Shown here: one piece after another, positions 9,715 to 18,619 of the stretch
Layout of the letters: each line of letters starts with the position of its first letter
Numbering within the stretch: the stretch's first letter is position 1
NCBI GenBank assembly: GCA_038114465.1
Contig: JAYNQW010000002.1
Span: forward strand, 62,001-126,000
Source: CALINB01 sp938045325
Lineage (GTDB): Bacteria; Pseudomonadota; Alphaproteobacteria; Rhodospirillales; CALINB01
Reading direction: 5' to 3'
DNA: 64,000 nt
Notes under the pieces: model-generated
What the model saw: the letters and a program-made list of their open reading frames with translations, nothing else
Databases searched by the model: none
Told to the model about the DNA's origin: nothing
Program-made: the position numbers and the translations under genes

Positions 9715-10839
9715 ATGGTAGACAGTTTACAAACGATCCTTACCCCCAATGCTGGTCTGGGGACCTTTACGGTTCTTACGCCCGCAAATGCTGCGGCCGT
9801 TAACGATTCTATCTTCCTAAATCAAATCAATGCCCTGAATACGCCGCAAATCGTTCAGGCGCAAAACCGCGTTCAATCGACCTTGCAGCGGGAACTAAAT
9901 CAGCTTGGCGATGAGCAAATTGCCTTAACCGATCTGCAAGATGAAATCGATAATGCACTAAAATTCATTAATGACGGTATTAGCCGGGCTACGCTGATTC
10001 ATACGCGCCTCGATGCCGCAATCAAAACGGCCTTACAAGCAAATGAAGGTGATGCCAACTCGTTCCCAGCCCTGGCAGCTTCTTTTGACTCATCTGTGAA
10101 TTCTATTATCGATACGGCCAACACCGGCCCGACACCAAACTTACTGAGCGAATTACCGCAAAGTAACCTTACGTTCCGGCTCAATACACGCGGTACGACG
10201 CTTACCCTGTCGCCGAAGTTTCTCGGCACGAACTACACCGTAACGGAAGATGTCAGCGGCGATGTGTTTGTTCGGGTCGACAGTACCAAAACTTTCCGTG
10301 AAACGAGCGCGGCCGACGGCACGTTTACAGGTAATTTCGGTGCCATTTTCGGTGGCATTCGCATGGATTCATTCGATGCCTCAACCAATGCGATCGGTTT
10401 TACGACATCCCCGTCAACAGCCGGTGCACAATCCTTTACTGGCACGCTCTCGAAAACGGGACTCGGTGTCGGTAATGCGTTTATTTACGATAATCTGGAA
10501 TCTCAGGCTGGCCGTGACCGTGCCATTGCCGATTTAGAATCAGCAAAAATTTCGGTCGATCAGCAACTGATTAGGTTTAAGGCCGCGTTAGCTCAAGCCC
10601 AGCTAAGTGCCAGCCGAACCAGCACGCGTTTGAATGATCTGTTGGTTGAGACCGAAACATTGACCTTTAGTGCTTCGGTTGAAATTCAAGGTATCGCGGC
10701 CCGTGCCGAAGGACTGAATCAATTAAACGTCAACTTATTGCAGTCGCAAAAAGCGTTCCGTCAGGAACTCCTCAACCTGATCCCGGTCAAAGGCGTGATC
10801 GGCAAGGTTAACGGACTGTTGCTGGATCTTGCCATTTAA
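9715..10839 (+). CDS. Unrecognised protein, coiled-coil ends with beta-rich centre (flagellin-like layout)
   Basis: I do not recognise the family. From ATG 9715 it is 374 residues (TTG 9703 is an alternative; neither has a strong RBS). It has no signal peptide or membrane helix, no Cys, no Trp and very little His or Met, and is rich in Asn, Ser, Thr, Ala, Leu and Gln. Residues about 40-150 and 280-374 are predicted helical and heptad-like (QRELNQLGDEQIALTDLQDE; ALAQAQLSASRTSTRLNDLL). The middle is Thr/Ser/Gly-rich and probably beta (FTGNFGAIFGGIRMDSFD). This layout and composition are those of flagellin or hook-associated proteins, but I see no flagellin signature, so this is only an analogy. 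It stands alone with its own promoter candidate and converges with thrH. Confidence 0.75.
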   Translation: MVDSLQTILTPNAGLGTFTVLTPANAAAVNDSIFLNQINALNTPQIVQAQNRVQSTLQRELNQLGDEQIALTDLQDEIDNALKFINDGISRATLIHTRLDAAIKTALQANEGDANSFPALAASFDSSVNSIIDTANTGPTPNLLSELPQSNLTFRLNTRGTTLTLSPKFLGTNYTVTEDVSGDVFVRVDSTKTFRETSAADGTFTGNFGAIFGGIRMDSFDASTNAIGFTTSPSTAGAQSFTGTLSKTGLGVGNAFIYDNLESQAGRDRAIADLESAKISVDQQLIRFKAALAQAQLSASRTSTRLNDLLVETETLTFSASVEIQGIAARAEGLNQLNVNLLQSQKAFRQELLNLIPVKGVIGKVNGLLLDLAI

Positions 10840-10848
10840 TGGCCGCGC

Positions 10849-11448
10849 TTATTGGCTGGCAGCTTCTTTAANNNNNNNNNNGTCGTAATCCGTAACCAGC
10901 GGAAATTGCGGGAAATCATTTACGACATTTTCCGGTGCACAAAAGAAGTAGCCCTGGTCAGCTTCACCCAACATGCCGGTGTCATTGTAGGAATCACCGG
11001 AAGCATAGACTTTAAAATTTAAATTATGGAAAGCCTTTACCGCATGGCGTTTATGGTCGGCCATGCGCAGGGTGTAGTCAGCAATACGGCCGTTGTCTTC
11101 TATTTCGAGACGGTGACAAAAAATAGACGGGTAATTCAGTTTTCCCAAGATCGGCTGAATAAACTCATAAAACGTGTCCGATAAAATCACGACCTGAAAG
11201 TGCTTTCGGACCTCATCAAGAAAGGCTTTAGCGCCATCAAGAGGTTCCAGTTTTTCAATAACCTCTTGGATATCGTTAATCGTCAGCTTGTGCTGATCCA
11301 TGATGGAGAGACGGTGCTTCATCAGCTTGTCGTAGTCCGCGATTTCCTGGGTCGTCAGCTTTAAATCATCAATGCCCGTTATTTCGGCCAAACCGACCCA
11401 AATTTCTGGAATGATGACACCTTCAAAATCTAAACAAACGATCTGCAC
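10849..11448 (-). CDS. thrH: Phosphoserine phosphatase / homoserine phosphotransferase ThrH, with N-gap
   Basis: HAD-superfamily phosphatase very like Pseudomonas ThrH, which hydrolyses phosphoserine and can move the phosphate to homoserine. Motif I is CLDFEGVIIPEIW near residue 5. The segment VVILSDTFYEF holds motif II, and motif III/IV is ASGDSYNDTGML followed by FFCAPENVVNDFPQFP, a ThrH hallmark. A ten-N gap at 10872-10881 falls in the last dozen codons (after LVTDYD), so the exact C-terminus is unknown; the visible tail KEAASQ stop is consistent with the family. It ends ten bases from the stop of the convergent 9715 gene. Confidence 0.9.
   Translation of the reverse strand: MQIVCLDFEGVIIPEIWVGLAEITGIDDLKLTTQEIADYDKLMKHRLSIMDQHKLTINDIQEVIEKLEPLDGAKAFLDEVRKHFQVVILSDTFYEFIQPILGKLNYPSIFCHRLEIEDNGRIADYTLRMADHKRHAVKAFHNLNFKVYASGDSYNDTGMLGEADQGYFFCAPENVVNDFPQFPLVTDYDXXXXKEAASQ
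10872..10881. other. Assembly gap (10 N) in the 3' end of thrH
   Basis: Ten N close to the thrH stop codon. Unlike three other gaps in the window, the flanks show no shared bases, so some coding sequence may really be missing. Confidence 0.9.
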
Positions 11449-11589
11449 GGCTTTTCTCTTTCTTTATCGATGGCTCAAAATAGTCGTGTGGGGAAATTTA
11501 GCTGGAAGATGATGGGGTATAGCAAGCCTGGATAAATACTCAATACTTAAATCATCAAGACTGCATTGCGTGCGCCCGATAGCGGTCGG

Positions 11590-12231
11590 TTAACCGAGAG
11601 CTTTGATTTTCTTGAATACTTGATGAAACATTGCCGGGGTCAAACGCCCTGTATTCGTATTGTATCGGGAGCAATGATAGCTATCGACGACGGTCATACC
11701 ATTCGGCAAATTATGCACAGACGCGTGTTTGAATTTTCGTGCGCTCAATTTTTCACCGAATACGGCCATTACAGCGTTATGCGCCACGACACCGAGCGAA
11801 AGAATAATCCGCAAGGATTTTAAGCCATTGATTTCTTTAGATAAAAAATCGCGGCAGGTTTTAACTTCCGGGCCTGTCGGTTTGTTTTGCGGGGGCACGC
11901 AGCGCACGGCATTGGTAATTCTGCAGCCGATCAGGGCCAAGCCATCGTCGGCCCGCTCATCGTAGGTCCCTTCGGCCAAACCGAATTTGAGTAACGTTGG
12001 ATACAAAAGATCGCCGGCATAGTCACCGGTGAAGGGCCGGCCCGTTCGGTTGGCTCCCTTGAGGCCCGGTGCCAACCCAACGATCAGGATTTTTGCATCA
12101 TCGTCACCAAAAGAGGGGACGGGCGCATTATGCCAATCTGGATTGGCAGTGGTGTTTTTTTGGCGAAATGCAGCCAGTCTTGGACATAACCTGCAATTAG
12201 CCGCTGGAATCAATCGAGAAACCATTGCCAA
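11590..12231 (-). CDS. Uracil-DNA glycosylase, family 5 (UDGb type)
   Basis: Removes uracil, and in UDGb members also hypoxanthine or other deaminated bases, from DNA. Of 213 residues, the first part carries CRLCPRLAAF (CxxC), then motif 1 GLAPGLKGANRTGRPFTGD, which is the family 5 form lacking the usual catalytic Asp/Asn of family 1. It continues with ITNAVRCVPPQNKP and a further Cys (VKTCRDF); the four Cys would hold a 4Fe-4S cluster. The late motif SYHCSRYNTNTGRL corresponds to the HPS-like intercalation loop. It is followed on the same strand by no gene but preceded, eight bases upstream, by the NYN-domain gene, so the two are probably one transcript. Confidence 0.9.
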   Translation of the reverse strand: MAMVSRLIPAANCRLCPRLAAFRQKNTTANPDWHNAPVPSFGDDDAKILIVGLAPGLKGANRTGRPFTGDYAGDLLYPTLLKFGLAEGTYDERADDGLALIGCRITNAVRCVPPQNKPTGPEVKTCRDFLSKEINGLKSLRIILSLGVVAHNAVMAVFGEKLSARKFKHASVHNLPNGMTVVDSYHCSRYNTNTGRLTPAMFHQVFKKIKALG

Positions 12232-12239
12232 TATTGCCG

Positions 12240-12836
12240 CTAAACCGTCTCAAGAAATTCATCTGGCGTACTTGGCGGTCCATCGAAATCTGGGCCTTTA
12301 TCACTATTCGAACTGCGCGCGATTTCATCTTCAAGCTCAGCAAGCTCGATAAAGGTATCGGCTTGTCGTCGCAATTCATCGGCGACCATGGGCGGGGACG
12401 ATTCGACCGTGCTGATGACGGTCACGCGAACACCTTTACTTTGAACAGCTTCCACGAGGCGCCTGAAATCGCCATCGCCCGAAAACAGCACGATATGATC
12501 AAGGTGATTGGCCATTTCCATAACATCGATGGCCAGTTCGATGTCCATATTGCCTTTAATTTTTTTCCGGCCCGTACCATCGGTGAATTCTTTGGCCGGT
12601 TTGGTGATCATCGTAAAGCCGTTGTAATCGAGCCAATCAACCAATGGACGGATCGGCGAATACTCATTTTCTTCCAAAAGAGCCGTATAGTAATAAGCCC
12701 GGATCAACCGTCCTTTTTCGGCAAAGCATTTATGGAGTTTTTTATAATCGATATCGAAGCCCAGCGATCGGGCCGCGGCATAAAGATTAGAGCCATCGAT
12801 AAATAGCCCTAATCGTTCCTGACTGTAAAATGTCAC
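12240..12836 (-). CDS. NYN-domain (LabA/DUF88-like) putative ribonuclease
   Basis: The 198-residue protein has the PIN-like NYN fold signature: LFIDGSNLYAAARSLG near the N-terminus, KGNMDIELAIDVMEMA in the middle and VLFSGDGDFRRLVEAVQSKG further on. The conserved Asp residues in these motifs form the metal site of NYN nucleases. LabA-like members are thought to act in RNA metabolism; the exact substrate is unknown. The last 25 residues are polar and probably disordered. It lies eight bases before the uracil-DNA glycosylase gene and diverges from folK, a common alphaproteobacterial neighbourhood. Confidence 0.88.
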   Translation of the reverse strand: MTFYSQERLGLFIDGSNLYAAARSLGFDIDYKKLHKCFAEKGRLIRAYYYTALLEENEYSPIRPLVDWLDYNGFTMITKPAKEFTDGTGRKKIKGNMDIELAIDVMEMANHLDHIVLFSGDGDFRRLVEAVQSKGVRVTVISTVESSPPMVADELRRQADTFIELAELEDEIARSSNSDKGPDFDGPPSTPDEFLETV

Positions 12837-13001
12837 AATAAATTCCTTTAATTACAATAAGTTGTGATAAATAAAATAAATAATGATCGAAACTGAAATA
12901 ATTTCGAATTTCATATCATATTTGTGAAGACTTTATGGCCACCACGTTATTTCAAGTAAGCAGTACTGTCCGGTAAAGCAAGTTATGTGTAAGTAAGTCT
13001 T

Positions 13002-13550
13002 ATGATTTATGTCGGCATTGGCGCTAATCTGCATCATCCCGAATTTGGCGGCCCCCTTGATACCTGTGGGGCGGCCTTAAATTCCTTAGGAAAGGATAAT
13101 TTTCATATTTTGGGTATTTCGCGATGGTATCGAAGCGCTCCGGTTCCCACATCGGATCAACCAGATTATGTTAACGCCGTTGTCGAAATTGAAACGATGC
13201 TTAATCCCCAGGATTTAATGCAACGATTGCTCGACCTAGAGGCTCAATTCGGGCGGGAACGTGGAGAGAAAAACGCGGCACGGACACTCGATCTCGATTT
13301 ACTAGATTACAATGGTATGATCATTGAAAAGGGTGGAATTGTCCAATTACCGCACCCAAGGCTGCACCAACGGCCATTTGTCTTATTCCCTTTATCCGAC
13401 ATAGCACCTCAGTGGCGTCACCCTGTAACAGAAAAAGCAATCGCAACAATGATCGATGAATTGGACGGCGCATCATCGATTACGGTTATCGCGGATCAAA
13501 AGAGTGCCTTTGGAACCGTTTGGCCTGTCAGAAGCCCTAAAATCGCCTAA
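13002..13550 (+). CDS. folK: 2-amino-4-hydroxy-6-hydroxymethyldihydropteridine diphosphokinase
   Basis: Transfers pyrophosphate from ATP to the pterin precursor of folate. The 182-residue protein shows the HPPK pattern: YVGIGANLHHPEFG at the start, SRWYRSAPV, QPDYVNAVVEIET, and the signature GERGEKNAARTLDLDLLDYNG-like segment (residues about 86-106) with the two Asp that bind magnesium, then LPHPRLHQRPFVLFPLSDIAP. It opens the plus-strand housekeeping block and is followed after 120 bp by rpoZ. Confidence 0.95.
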   Translation: MIYVGIGANLHHPEFGGPLDTCGAALNSLGKDNFHILGISRWYRSAPVPTSDQPDYVNAVVEIETMLNPQDLMQRLLDLEAQFGRERGEKNAARTLDLDLLDYNGMIIEKGGIVQLPHPRLHQRPFVLFPLSDIAPQWRHPVTEKAIATMIDELDGASSITVIADQKSAFGTVWPVRSPKIA

Positions 13551-13577
13551 TTATTGGGAAGTTTGGCGATATTCGCC

Positions 13578-13606
13578 TTGTCAGGGACAGGCCGTACAAA
13601 TATATA
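13578..13606 (+). promoter_or_regulatory. Candidate promoter upstream of rpoZ
   Basis: ttgtca (five of six bases of the -35 consensus), 17 bases, then tatata; a second possible -10, tacaat, lies at 13612-13617. It sits 65-90 bases before the rpoZ start, which has its own good RBS (taggagag). Confidence 0.4.
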
Positions 13607-13670
13607 TGCGCTACAATTTTTCGCCCTGGTCCTCATAGAACCGACCAGATCCATTTAGGAGAGCAAAAGT

Positions 13671-14360
13671 ATGGCCCGCGTCACAGTTGAAGATTGCGTT
13701 GAAAGAATTCCGAACCGGTTTGACCTGGTTATGATGGCCGCACAACGGTCCCGGAATATCTCCGCCGGCGCCTCACTCACGGTCGAGGCCGACAATGATA
13801 AAAATCATGTGATTTCCCTGCGAGAAATTGCCGACCTCACGGTCGATCTTAAAGATTTAGAAGAGCAGCTTATTCAAAGCATGCAACGCCATGTCGAGGT
13901 CGATGAGCCTGAAGAAGACGATCTCGATATGACTTCAATTCAGCAGGAAGTTTTAGGCGAATCCGAAGAACCGGCTCCGGCACCCGCAGCCAGCGCACCG
14001 GAAATGTCCTCGGAACCGTCCGCTGAAGAAACAACGGAACCGGCACAAGATGCTGCTTCGGCAGAAATTAGTGCCGAAGATGTTTTTTCTAAAAGCCCGA
14101 GCAATGTTTTTGCTAGTATGGAAATTGATCCGGATAAAGAAGAAGCCGATGAGGGCGATATTCCTTCACCGGATGCGCTTGGCTCTGCTGCATCCACGGA
14201 TCAAGCTGAGACGGGTTCTCAGAATACGGCAAATGAGACACCTGATGCATCACAAGTATTTGGGCCTGCGCCGGAGAGTTCCGAAGATGCCAATACAGCG
14301 GACGATACCCCCGAGGCGTCGGAAGACCGTCAAGAAGGCGGCGAATCAGAAAAGTTTTAA
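13671..14360 (+). CDS. rpoZ: RNA polymerase omega subunit with long acidic C-terminal tail
   Basis: The first ~85 residues are a standard alphaproteobacterial omega: MARVTVEDCVERIPNRFDLV, then MAAQRSRNISAGASLTVE and NHVISLREIADLTVDL. Omega binds the beta-prime C-terminus and helps assemble RNA polymerase. The total length of 229 residues is well above the usual 90-140. From about residue 88 the protein becomes a low-complexity tail dominated by Glu, Asp, Ser, Ala and Pro (for example EPAPAPAASAPEMSSEPSAE), strongly acidic and probably disordered. The start at 13671 is supported by taggagag. It is followed by the rsh gene, the canonical rpoZ-spoT linkage. Confidence 0.95.
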   Translation: MARVTVEDCVERIPNRFDLVMMAAQRSRNISAGASLTVEADNDKNHVISLREIADLTVDLKDLEEQLIQSMQRHVEVDEPEEDDLDMTSIQQEVLGESEEPAPAPAASAPEMSSEPSAEETTEPAQDAASAEISAEDVFSKSPSNVFASMEIDPDKEEADEGDIPSPDALGSAASTDQAETGSQNTANETPDASQVFGPAPESSEDANTADDTPEASEDRQEGGESEKF

Positions 14361-14417
14361 TTTTTTTATTTCGGTAAAACCCGGGATTGTATTCGCGCCT
14401 GAAGGGCAGGGTGGCGC

Positions 14418-16573
14418 ATGATCCGGCAATTCGAGCTGTTGGAACGGGTTAAATCCTACGATCCAAAGGCAAACGAAGATGCGATCAACCGCGCTTATGT
14501 TTATGCGACAAAAATGCACGGATCGCAAAAACGTGCCTCCGGTGATCCGTATTTTTCTCATCCCATCGAGGTTGCCGGCATCCTGTCGGAATTTAAACTC
14601 GACTCTGCTTCGATCATCACCGGCTTGCTGNNNNNNNNNNGCATGATACGGTTGAAGACACTGAAGCCAAATTGGATGACATCAAAAACTCATTTGGCGA
14701 TGAAGTGGCCCGTCTTGTCGATGGTGTCACAAAACTAACTCAGCTTGAACTTCAATCTGAAGATACTTCGCAAGCGGAAAATTTTAGAAAATTTGTCCTC
14801 GCCATGTCCGAGGATATTCGCGTCCTGTTGGTTAAGCTTGCCGACCGTTTGCACAATATGCGGACCTTGAATTTTCTCTCATCGATAGAGAAACGCCAAC
14901 GCATTGCCCGCGAGACCATGGATATTTACGCGCCTTTGGCCGAACGTCTCGGCATGCATGATATGAAAGACGAACTTGAGGATTTATCCTTTGCCGAACT
15001 CAATCCCGATGCGCGAAATTCTATCATTAAACGGCTTGAATTTTTACGCCAACAAGGCGGTGGCCGGGTTTCATTGATCACGGATGAGTTGAAAACCACA
15101 TTGCGTAAATCCGGCATCAAAGCCACTGTCGTCGGCCGTGAAAAAAGGCCTTTTTCGATTTGGCGTAAAATGCAGCGGAACAATATTCCGTTCGAATTGA
15201 TGTCGGACATCATGGCCTTTCGTGTCATTTTGGATTTTGAAGAGGACTGTTATCGGGCGCTCGGTGTGTTTCACTTAAAGTATCCGGTAATTCCCGGCCA
15301 ATTCGATGATTATATTTCCACACCGAAACCGAATGGCTATCGCTCAATTCATACAGCTGTTATCGGACCCGGCCAATTCAGAATTGAAATTCAAATTCGT
15401 ACCCGCGAAATGCATGAGATTGCCGAACACGGTGTCGCCGCGCACTGGGTCTATAAACAAGAAGCCGATAAAACGGATGGCCTACAATTTAAGTGGCTTC
15501 AAGGGTTGGTTGATATTCTTGAGCAGGCTAATGAGCCGGATGAGTTTCTTGAACACACCAAGCTTGAAATGTACCGGGATCAGGTATTTTGCTTCACACC
15601 AAACGGTGATCTGATCAATTTACCGCAAGGGTCGACACCCGTTGATTTTGCTTATGCGGTTCACACCGAAGTCGGCGATCATTGCGTGGGAGCAAAAATT
15701 AATGGCCGTATGATGCCATTGCGTACCGAACTACAAAACGGCGATCAGGTTAAAATTGTTTTATCTAAAGCGCAGACACCATCGCCCATGTGGGAGCGCT
15801 TTGTTGTAACGGGGAAGGCGCGGGCACGGATCCGTCGCTTCATCCGCATGAAACAACGCGACGAATACATTCAAATCGGTCGAGCGATCTTGGACCGGAC
15901 ATTCAGCGAAGAAGGGTACGAACTAACCGAAAAGGGACTTGAGGGGATTATCAAAATTTTTGATGCCGACAATGTTGGTGATTTGTATTCAGATGTCGGT
16001 TCTGGGCACATCGCGGGACGGGAAGTCATTGAGGCCGTATTTCCTCGATTGAAAACAAAGAAGAAGAAAAACGACAAAATTGTCCCCTTGGACCGGGCGC
16101 GCCAGAAAAACAAACAGGGGAAATCCATGCCGATCCGCGGGTTAATTCCCGGCATGGGGCTACATTTCGGCGAATGCTGTCATCCGTTGCCAGGAGAACG
16201 GATTGTCGGGATTGTTACTCTCGGAAAAGGGGTGACCGTTCATACCATCGATTGTGACACATTAGAGGATTATGCCGAAACGCCGGATCAATGGCTCGAT
16301 GTCAGTTGGGATCCTAATGATGACTCAGCAGAAAACCATACCGGGCGTTTGTTAATCACCATTATGAATGAGCCCGGCAGCCTAGCCAGCCTCGCAACGG
16401 TTATTGCTAAAAACGAGGGGAATATCAGTAACTTTAAAACAACACACCGTTCACCTGATTTCTTTGATTTAACGATCGATGTCGAAGTCCGGGACGTTCG
16501 GCATTTAACCGATATTATAGCCGCCTTGCGGGCGACACCTGAAATCAACACTGTTGAACGGGCCCGTGGTTGA
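14418..16573 (+). CDS. rsh: Bifunctional (p)ppGpp synthetase/hydrolase (RelA/SpoT homologue), interrupted by an N-gap
   Basis: Makes and degrades (p)ppGpp, the stringent-response alarmone. Domain order is visible: an HD hydrolase region (YFSHPIEVAGILSEF, ending GLL at the gap and resuming HDTVEDTEA), the synthetase region (KRPFSIWRKMQRN, PNGYRSIHTAVIGP, AHWVYKQ), the TGS domain (VFCFTPNGDLINLPQGSTPV) and a C-terminal ACT domain (GRLLITIMNEPGSLASLATV). About 718 residues, normal for the family. The ten-N gap at 14631-14640 breaks the frame. If it is removed with one shared g, the reading becomes LLHDTVEDT, the invariant HD motif, so the gene is almost certainly intact. pdxJ starts three bases after its stop. 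Confidence 0.95.
14631..14640. other. Assembly gap (10 N) in the HD motif of rsh
   Basis: Left flank ends ttgctg and right flank begins gcatgat. The family motif requires ctg-cat-gat here, so the true missing length is probably zero, or minus one if the g is shared. Confidence 0.9.
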
Positions 16574-16576
16574 ATA

Positions 16577-17320
16577 ATGTCAAATTCCTTGCGCTTAGGC
16601 GTTAATATTGATCATGTCGCAACGGTCAGAAATGCCCGTGGCGGCATGCAACCCGATCCCTTCCGGGCGGCCCAAATCGCCATCGAAGCCGGCGCAGACG
16701 GAATCACTGCCCATCTTCGTGAAGACCGCCGTCATATCCGGGACAATGATATCGAACGGCTTAAAAATGAGATCGCCGCACCACTGAATATGGAAATGGC
16801 GGCAACGCCCGAAATGGTTGAGATCGCACGACGAACGCGGCCGCACGCTGTATGTCTGGTCCCGGAAAAAAGACAAGAGCTCACGACGGAAGGCGGACTG
16901 AATGTCGCCGGCGGACATAATCATATTTTGCCGATTGTTCAATCGCTCAACGATGCGGGAATCCGTGTCTCGTTATTTATCGAAGCCGACCGTCAGCAAA
17001 TCGATGCCGCCGTTTCCGTTGGCGCGTCTGTGATCGAACTGCATACCGGTACCTATTGCGATGCCGATCCGGCAAACCGGGAAATTGAGCTTGAACGTTT
17101 AAAAACTGCAGCGGCTTATGCGGATCAAGCCGGCTTGGAATGTCACGCCGGTCACGGACTCAGTTTTGAGACGGTCAAACCGGTTGCCGCTATTCCGGTT
17201 GTGAGAGAACTGAACATCGGCCATTTTCTCATTGGCGAGGCTATCTTTGTAGGCTTAACGGAAAGCATTAAAATCATGCGGGGTCTTATGAATGACGCGC
17301 GGTCGGAATCAAAAAAATAA
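16577..17320 (+). CDS. pdxJ: Pyridoxine 5'-phosphate synthase
   Basis: Condenses 1-deoxyxylulose 5-phosphate with aminoacetone phosphate, the last step of DXP-dependent vitamin B6 synthesis. The 247-residue TIM barrel has the family pattern: LRLGVNIDHVATVRNARGG at the start (catalytic His), DGITAHLREDRRHIRDND, NMEMAATPEM, then the Gly-rich LECHAGHGLSF and NIGHFLIGEAIFVGL phosphate-binding part. It starts three bases after the rsh stop and is followed by acpS, the classic pdxJ-acpS pairing. Confidence 0.97.
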   Translation: MSNSLRLGVNIDHVATVRNARGGMQPDPFRAAQIAIEAGADGITAHLREDRRHIRDNDIERLKNEIAAPLNMEMAATPEMVEIARRTRPHAVCLVPEKRQELTTEGGLNVAGGHNHILPIVQSLNDAGIRVSLFIEADRQQIDAAVSVGASVIELHTGTYCDADPANREIELERLKTAAAYADQAGLECHAGHGLSFETVKPVAAIPVVRELNIGHFLIGEAIFVGLTESIKIMRGLMNDARSESKK

Positions 17321-17336
17321 TGGAATACCCCAAACA

Positions 17337-17741
17337 ATGATTATCGGTATCGGGACGGACCTTATGGATATTCACCGCATGGAAAGAACACTCGAGCGGT
17401 TCGGCGACCGTTTCATCCAGCGCATTTACACTGATCAAGAACGGCAAAAAGCTGAACGGCGTTTCAACCGGGCTTCAGCTTATGCCATTCGCTATGCCGC
17501 GAAAGAGGCTTGTTCGAAAGCCCTTGGCACGGGACTCCGCGAGGGTGTGTATTGGCGCGATATGGTGACGGATTCACTGCTGTCCGGTAAACCGCTCATG
17601 ACTTTGAGCGGCGGTGCGCTGAAAAAACTGCTAGAATTGACCCCGCCGGGCATGATTCCAAAAATCGATGTTTCTATGACCGATGAATACCCCATGGCCC
17701 ATGCCATGGTGATCATTTCCGCCGATCCGGAACCATCGTAG
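17337..17741 (+). CDS. acpS: Holo-[acyl-carrier-protein] synthase
   Basis: Transfers the 4'-phosphopantetheine arm from CoA to apo-ACP. The 134-residue protein starts MIIGIGTDLMDIHRMERTL, with the magnesium-binding Asp in GTDLMDI, and carries the second signature RYAAKEACSKALGTG. The ATG at 17337 is chosen because the upstream in-frame ATG at 17292 would overlap pdxJ and add 15 residues not seen in the family. It lies 16 bp after pdxJ. Confidence 0.96.
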   Translation: MIIGIGTDLMDIHRMERTLERFGDRFIQRIYTDQERQKAERRFNRASAYAIRYAAKEACSKALGTGLREGVYWRDMVTDSLLSGKPLMTLSGGALKKLLELTPPGMIPKIDVSMTDEYPMAHAMVIISADPEPS

Positions 17742-17867
17742 GACTTAAAAAGACGACAGCCCCAATCAGTTAGACGCTTGACAGATCAGCATGAGGCTGG
17801 CTTGATCCAGTCTTTATCGGTTAGAGTCTATTTTATTCATTATTTTCCAAATACTTAGTTTCTGCAA

Positions 17868-18605
17868 ATGAGTCGAAGCACGGACAGCAGCTTTCGGGAC
17901 ACGGTCAAAACCGTCCTCTATGCGATCATCATCGCCTTATTCGTACGCACTTTTGCCTATGAACCATTTAACATTCCGTCCGGTTCGATGATCCCAACAT
18001 TGCTAGTCGGTGATTATCTTTTTGTTTCTAAATTTTCTTACGGCTATAGCCGGTATTCGCTGCCGCTTGGATTGCCGTTAATACCGGATCGTGTGTTTTT
18101 TACGCAGCCAAAACGCGGAGATGTCGCCGTTTTCAAACTGCCGTCTGACAATAAAACCGATTACATCAAACGTATCATTGGCTTGCCTGGTGATAAAATT
18201 CAAATGATCGATGGTATTTTGCATCTCAACGGAAAAGCGGTTCCACGCAAACGAACGAAAGATTTTATATTTCGCAGCCGGGCCGGCAATTCTGAACGCA
18301 TTCCTCAATTTATTGAAACACTGCCGAATGGCCGTCAGTACCAAATACTTGAAGCTGACGGTAATCAGGGACCACTCGATAACACACCGGTTTATTCCGT
18401 ACCGAAAGGTCACGTGTTCGCCATGGGCGACAACCGGGATCAATCAAAAGACAGCCGATTTATCAACGATGTCGGGTTTATCCCAATGAACAATTTGGTT
18501 GGCCGGGCCAAAGTCCTGTTCTTCTCCATTGACGGCAGTGTCTGGCAATTTTGGAAATGGCCGTCTACAGTTCGCGGATCGCGGATTTTTAACTCACTTG
18601 ACTAA
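17868..18605 (+). CDS. lepB: Signal peptidase I
   Basis: Membrane-anchored serine protease that cleaves signal peptides from exported proteins. Of 245 residues, the first ~35 contain one membrane helix (VLYAIIIALFVRTFAYEPF). Box B follows with the catalytic Ser in PSGSMIPTLLVGDYL. The catalytic Lys is in the DYIKRIIGLPGDKI segment, and box E is GDNRDQSKDSR. All catalytic parts are present. It is preceded by a 126 bp intergenic region with a perfect ttgaca at 17778 but no convincing -10, and followed 14 bp later by rnc, the standard lepB-rnc-era order. Confidence 0.97.
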   Translation: MSRSTDSSFRDTVKTVLYAIIIALFVRTFAYEPFNIPSGSMIPTLLVGDYLFVSKFSYGYSRYSLPLGLPLIPDRVFFTQPKRGDVAVFKLPSDNKTDYIKRIIGLPGDKIQMIDGILHLNGKAVPRKRTKDFIFRSRAGNSERIPQFIETLPNGRQYQILEADGNQGPLDNTPVYSVPKGHVFAMGDNRDQSKDSRFINDVGFIPMNNLVGRAKVLFFSIDGSVWQFWKWPSTVRGSRIFNSLD

Positions 18606-18619
18606 TTCCGGTTTTATCG

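Noticed and set aside
12225..12806. 193-codon plus-strand frame opposite the NYN gene
   Set aside because: Shadow of the minus-strand NYN gene; no independent family signal.
17742..17867. Promoter of lepB based on ttgaca at 17778
   Set aside because: The -35 is perfect but no acceptable -10 lies at 16-18 bases.
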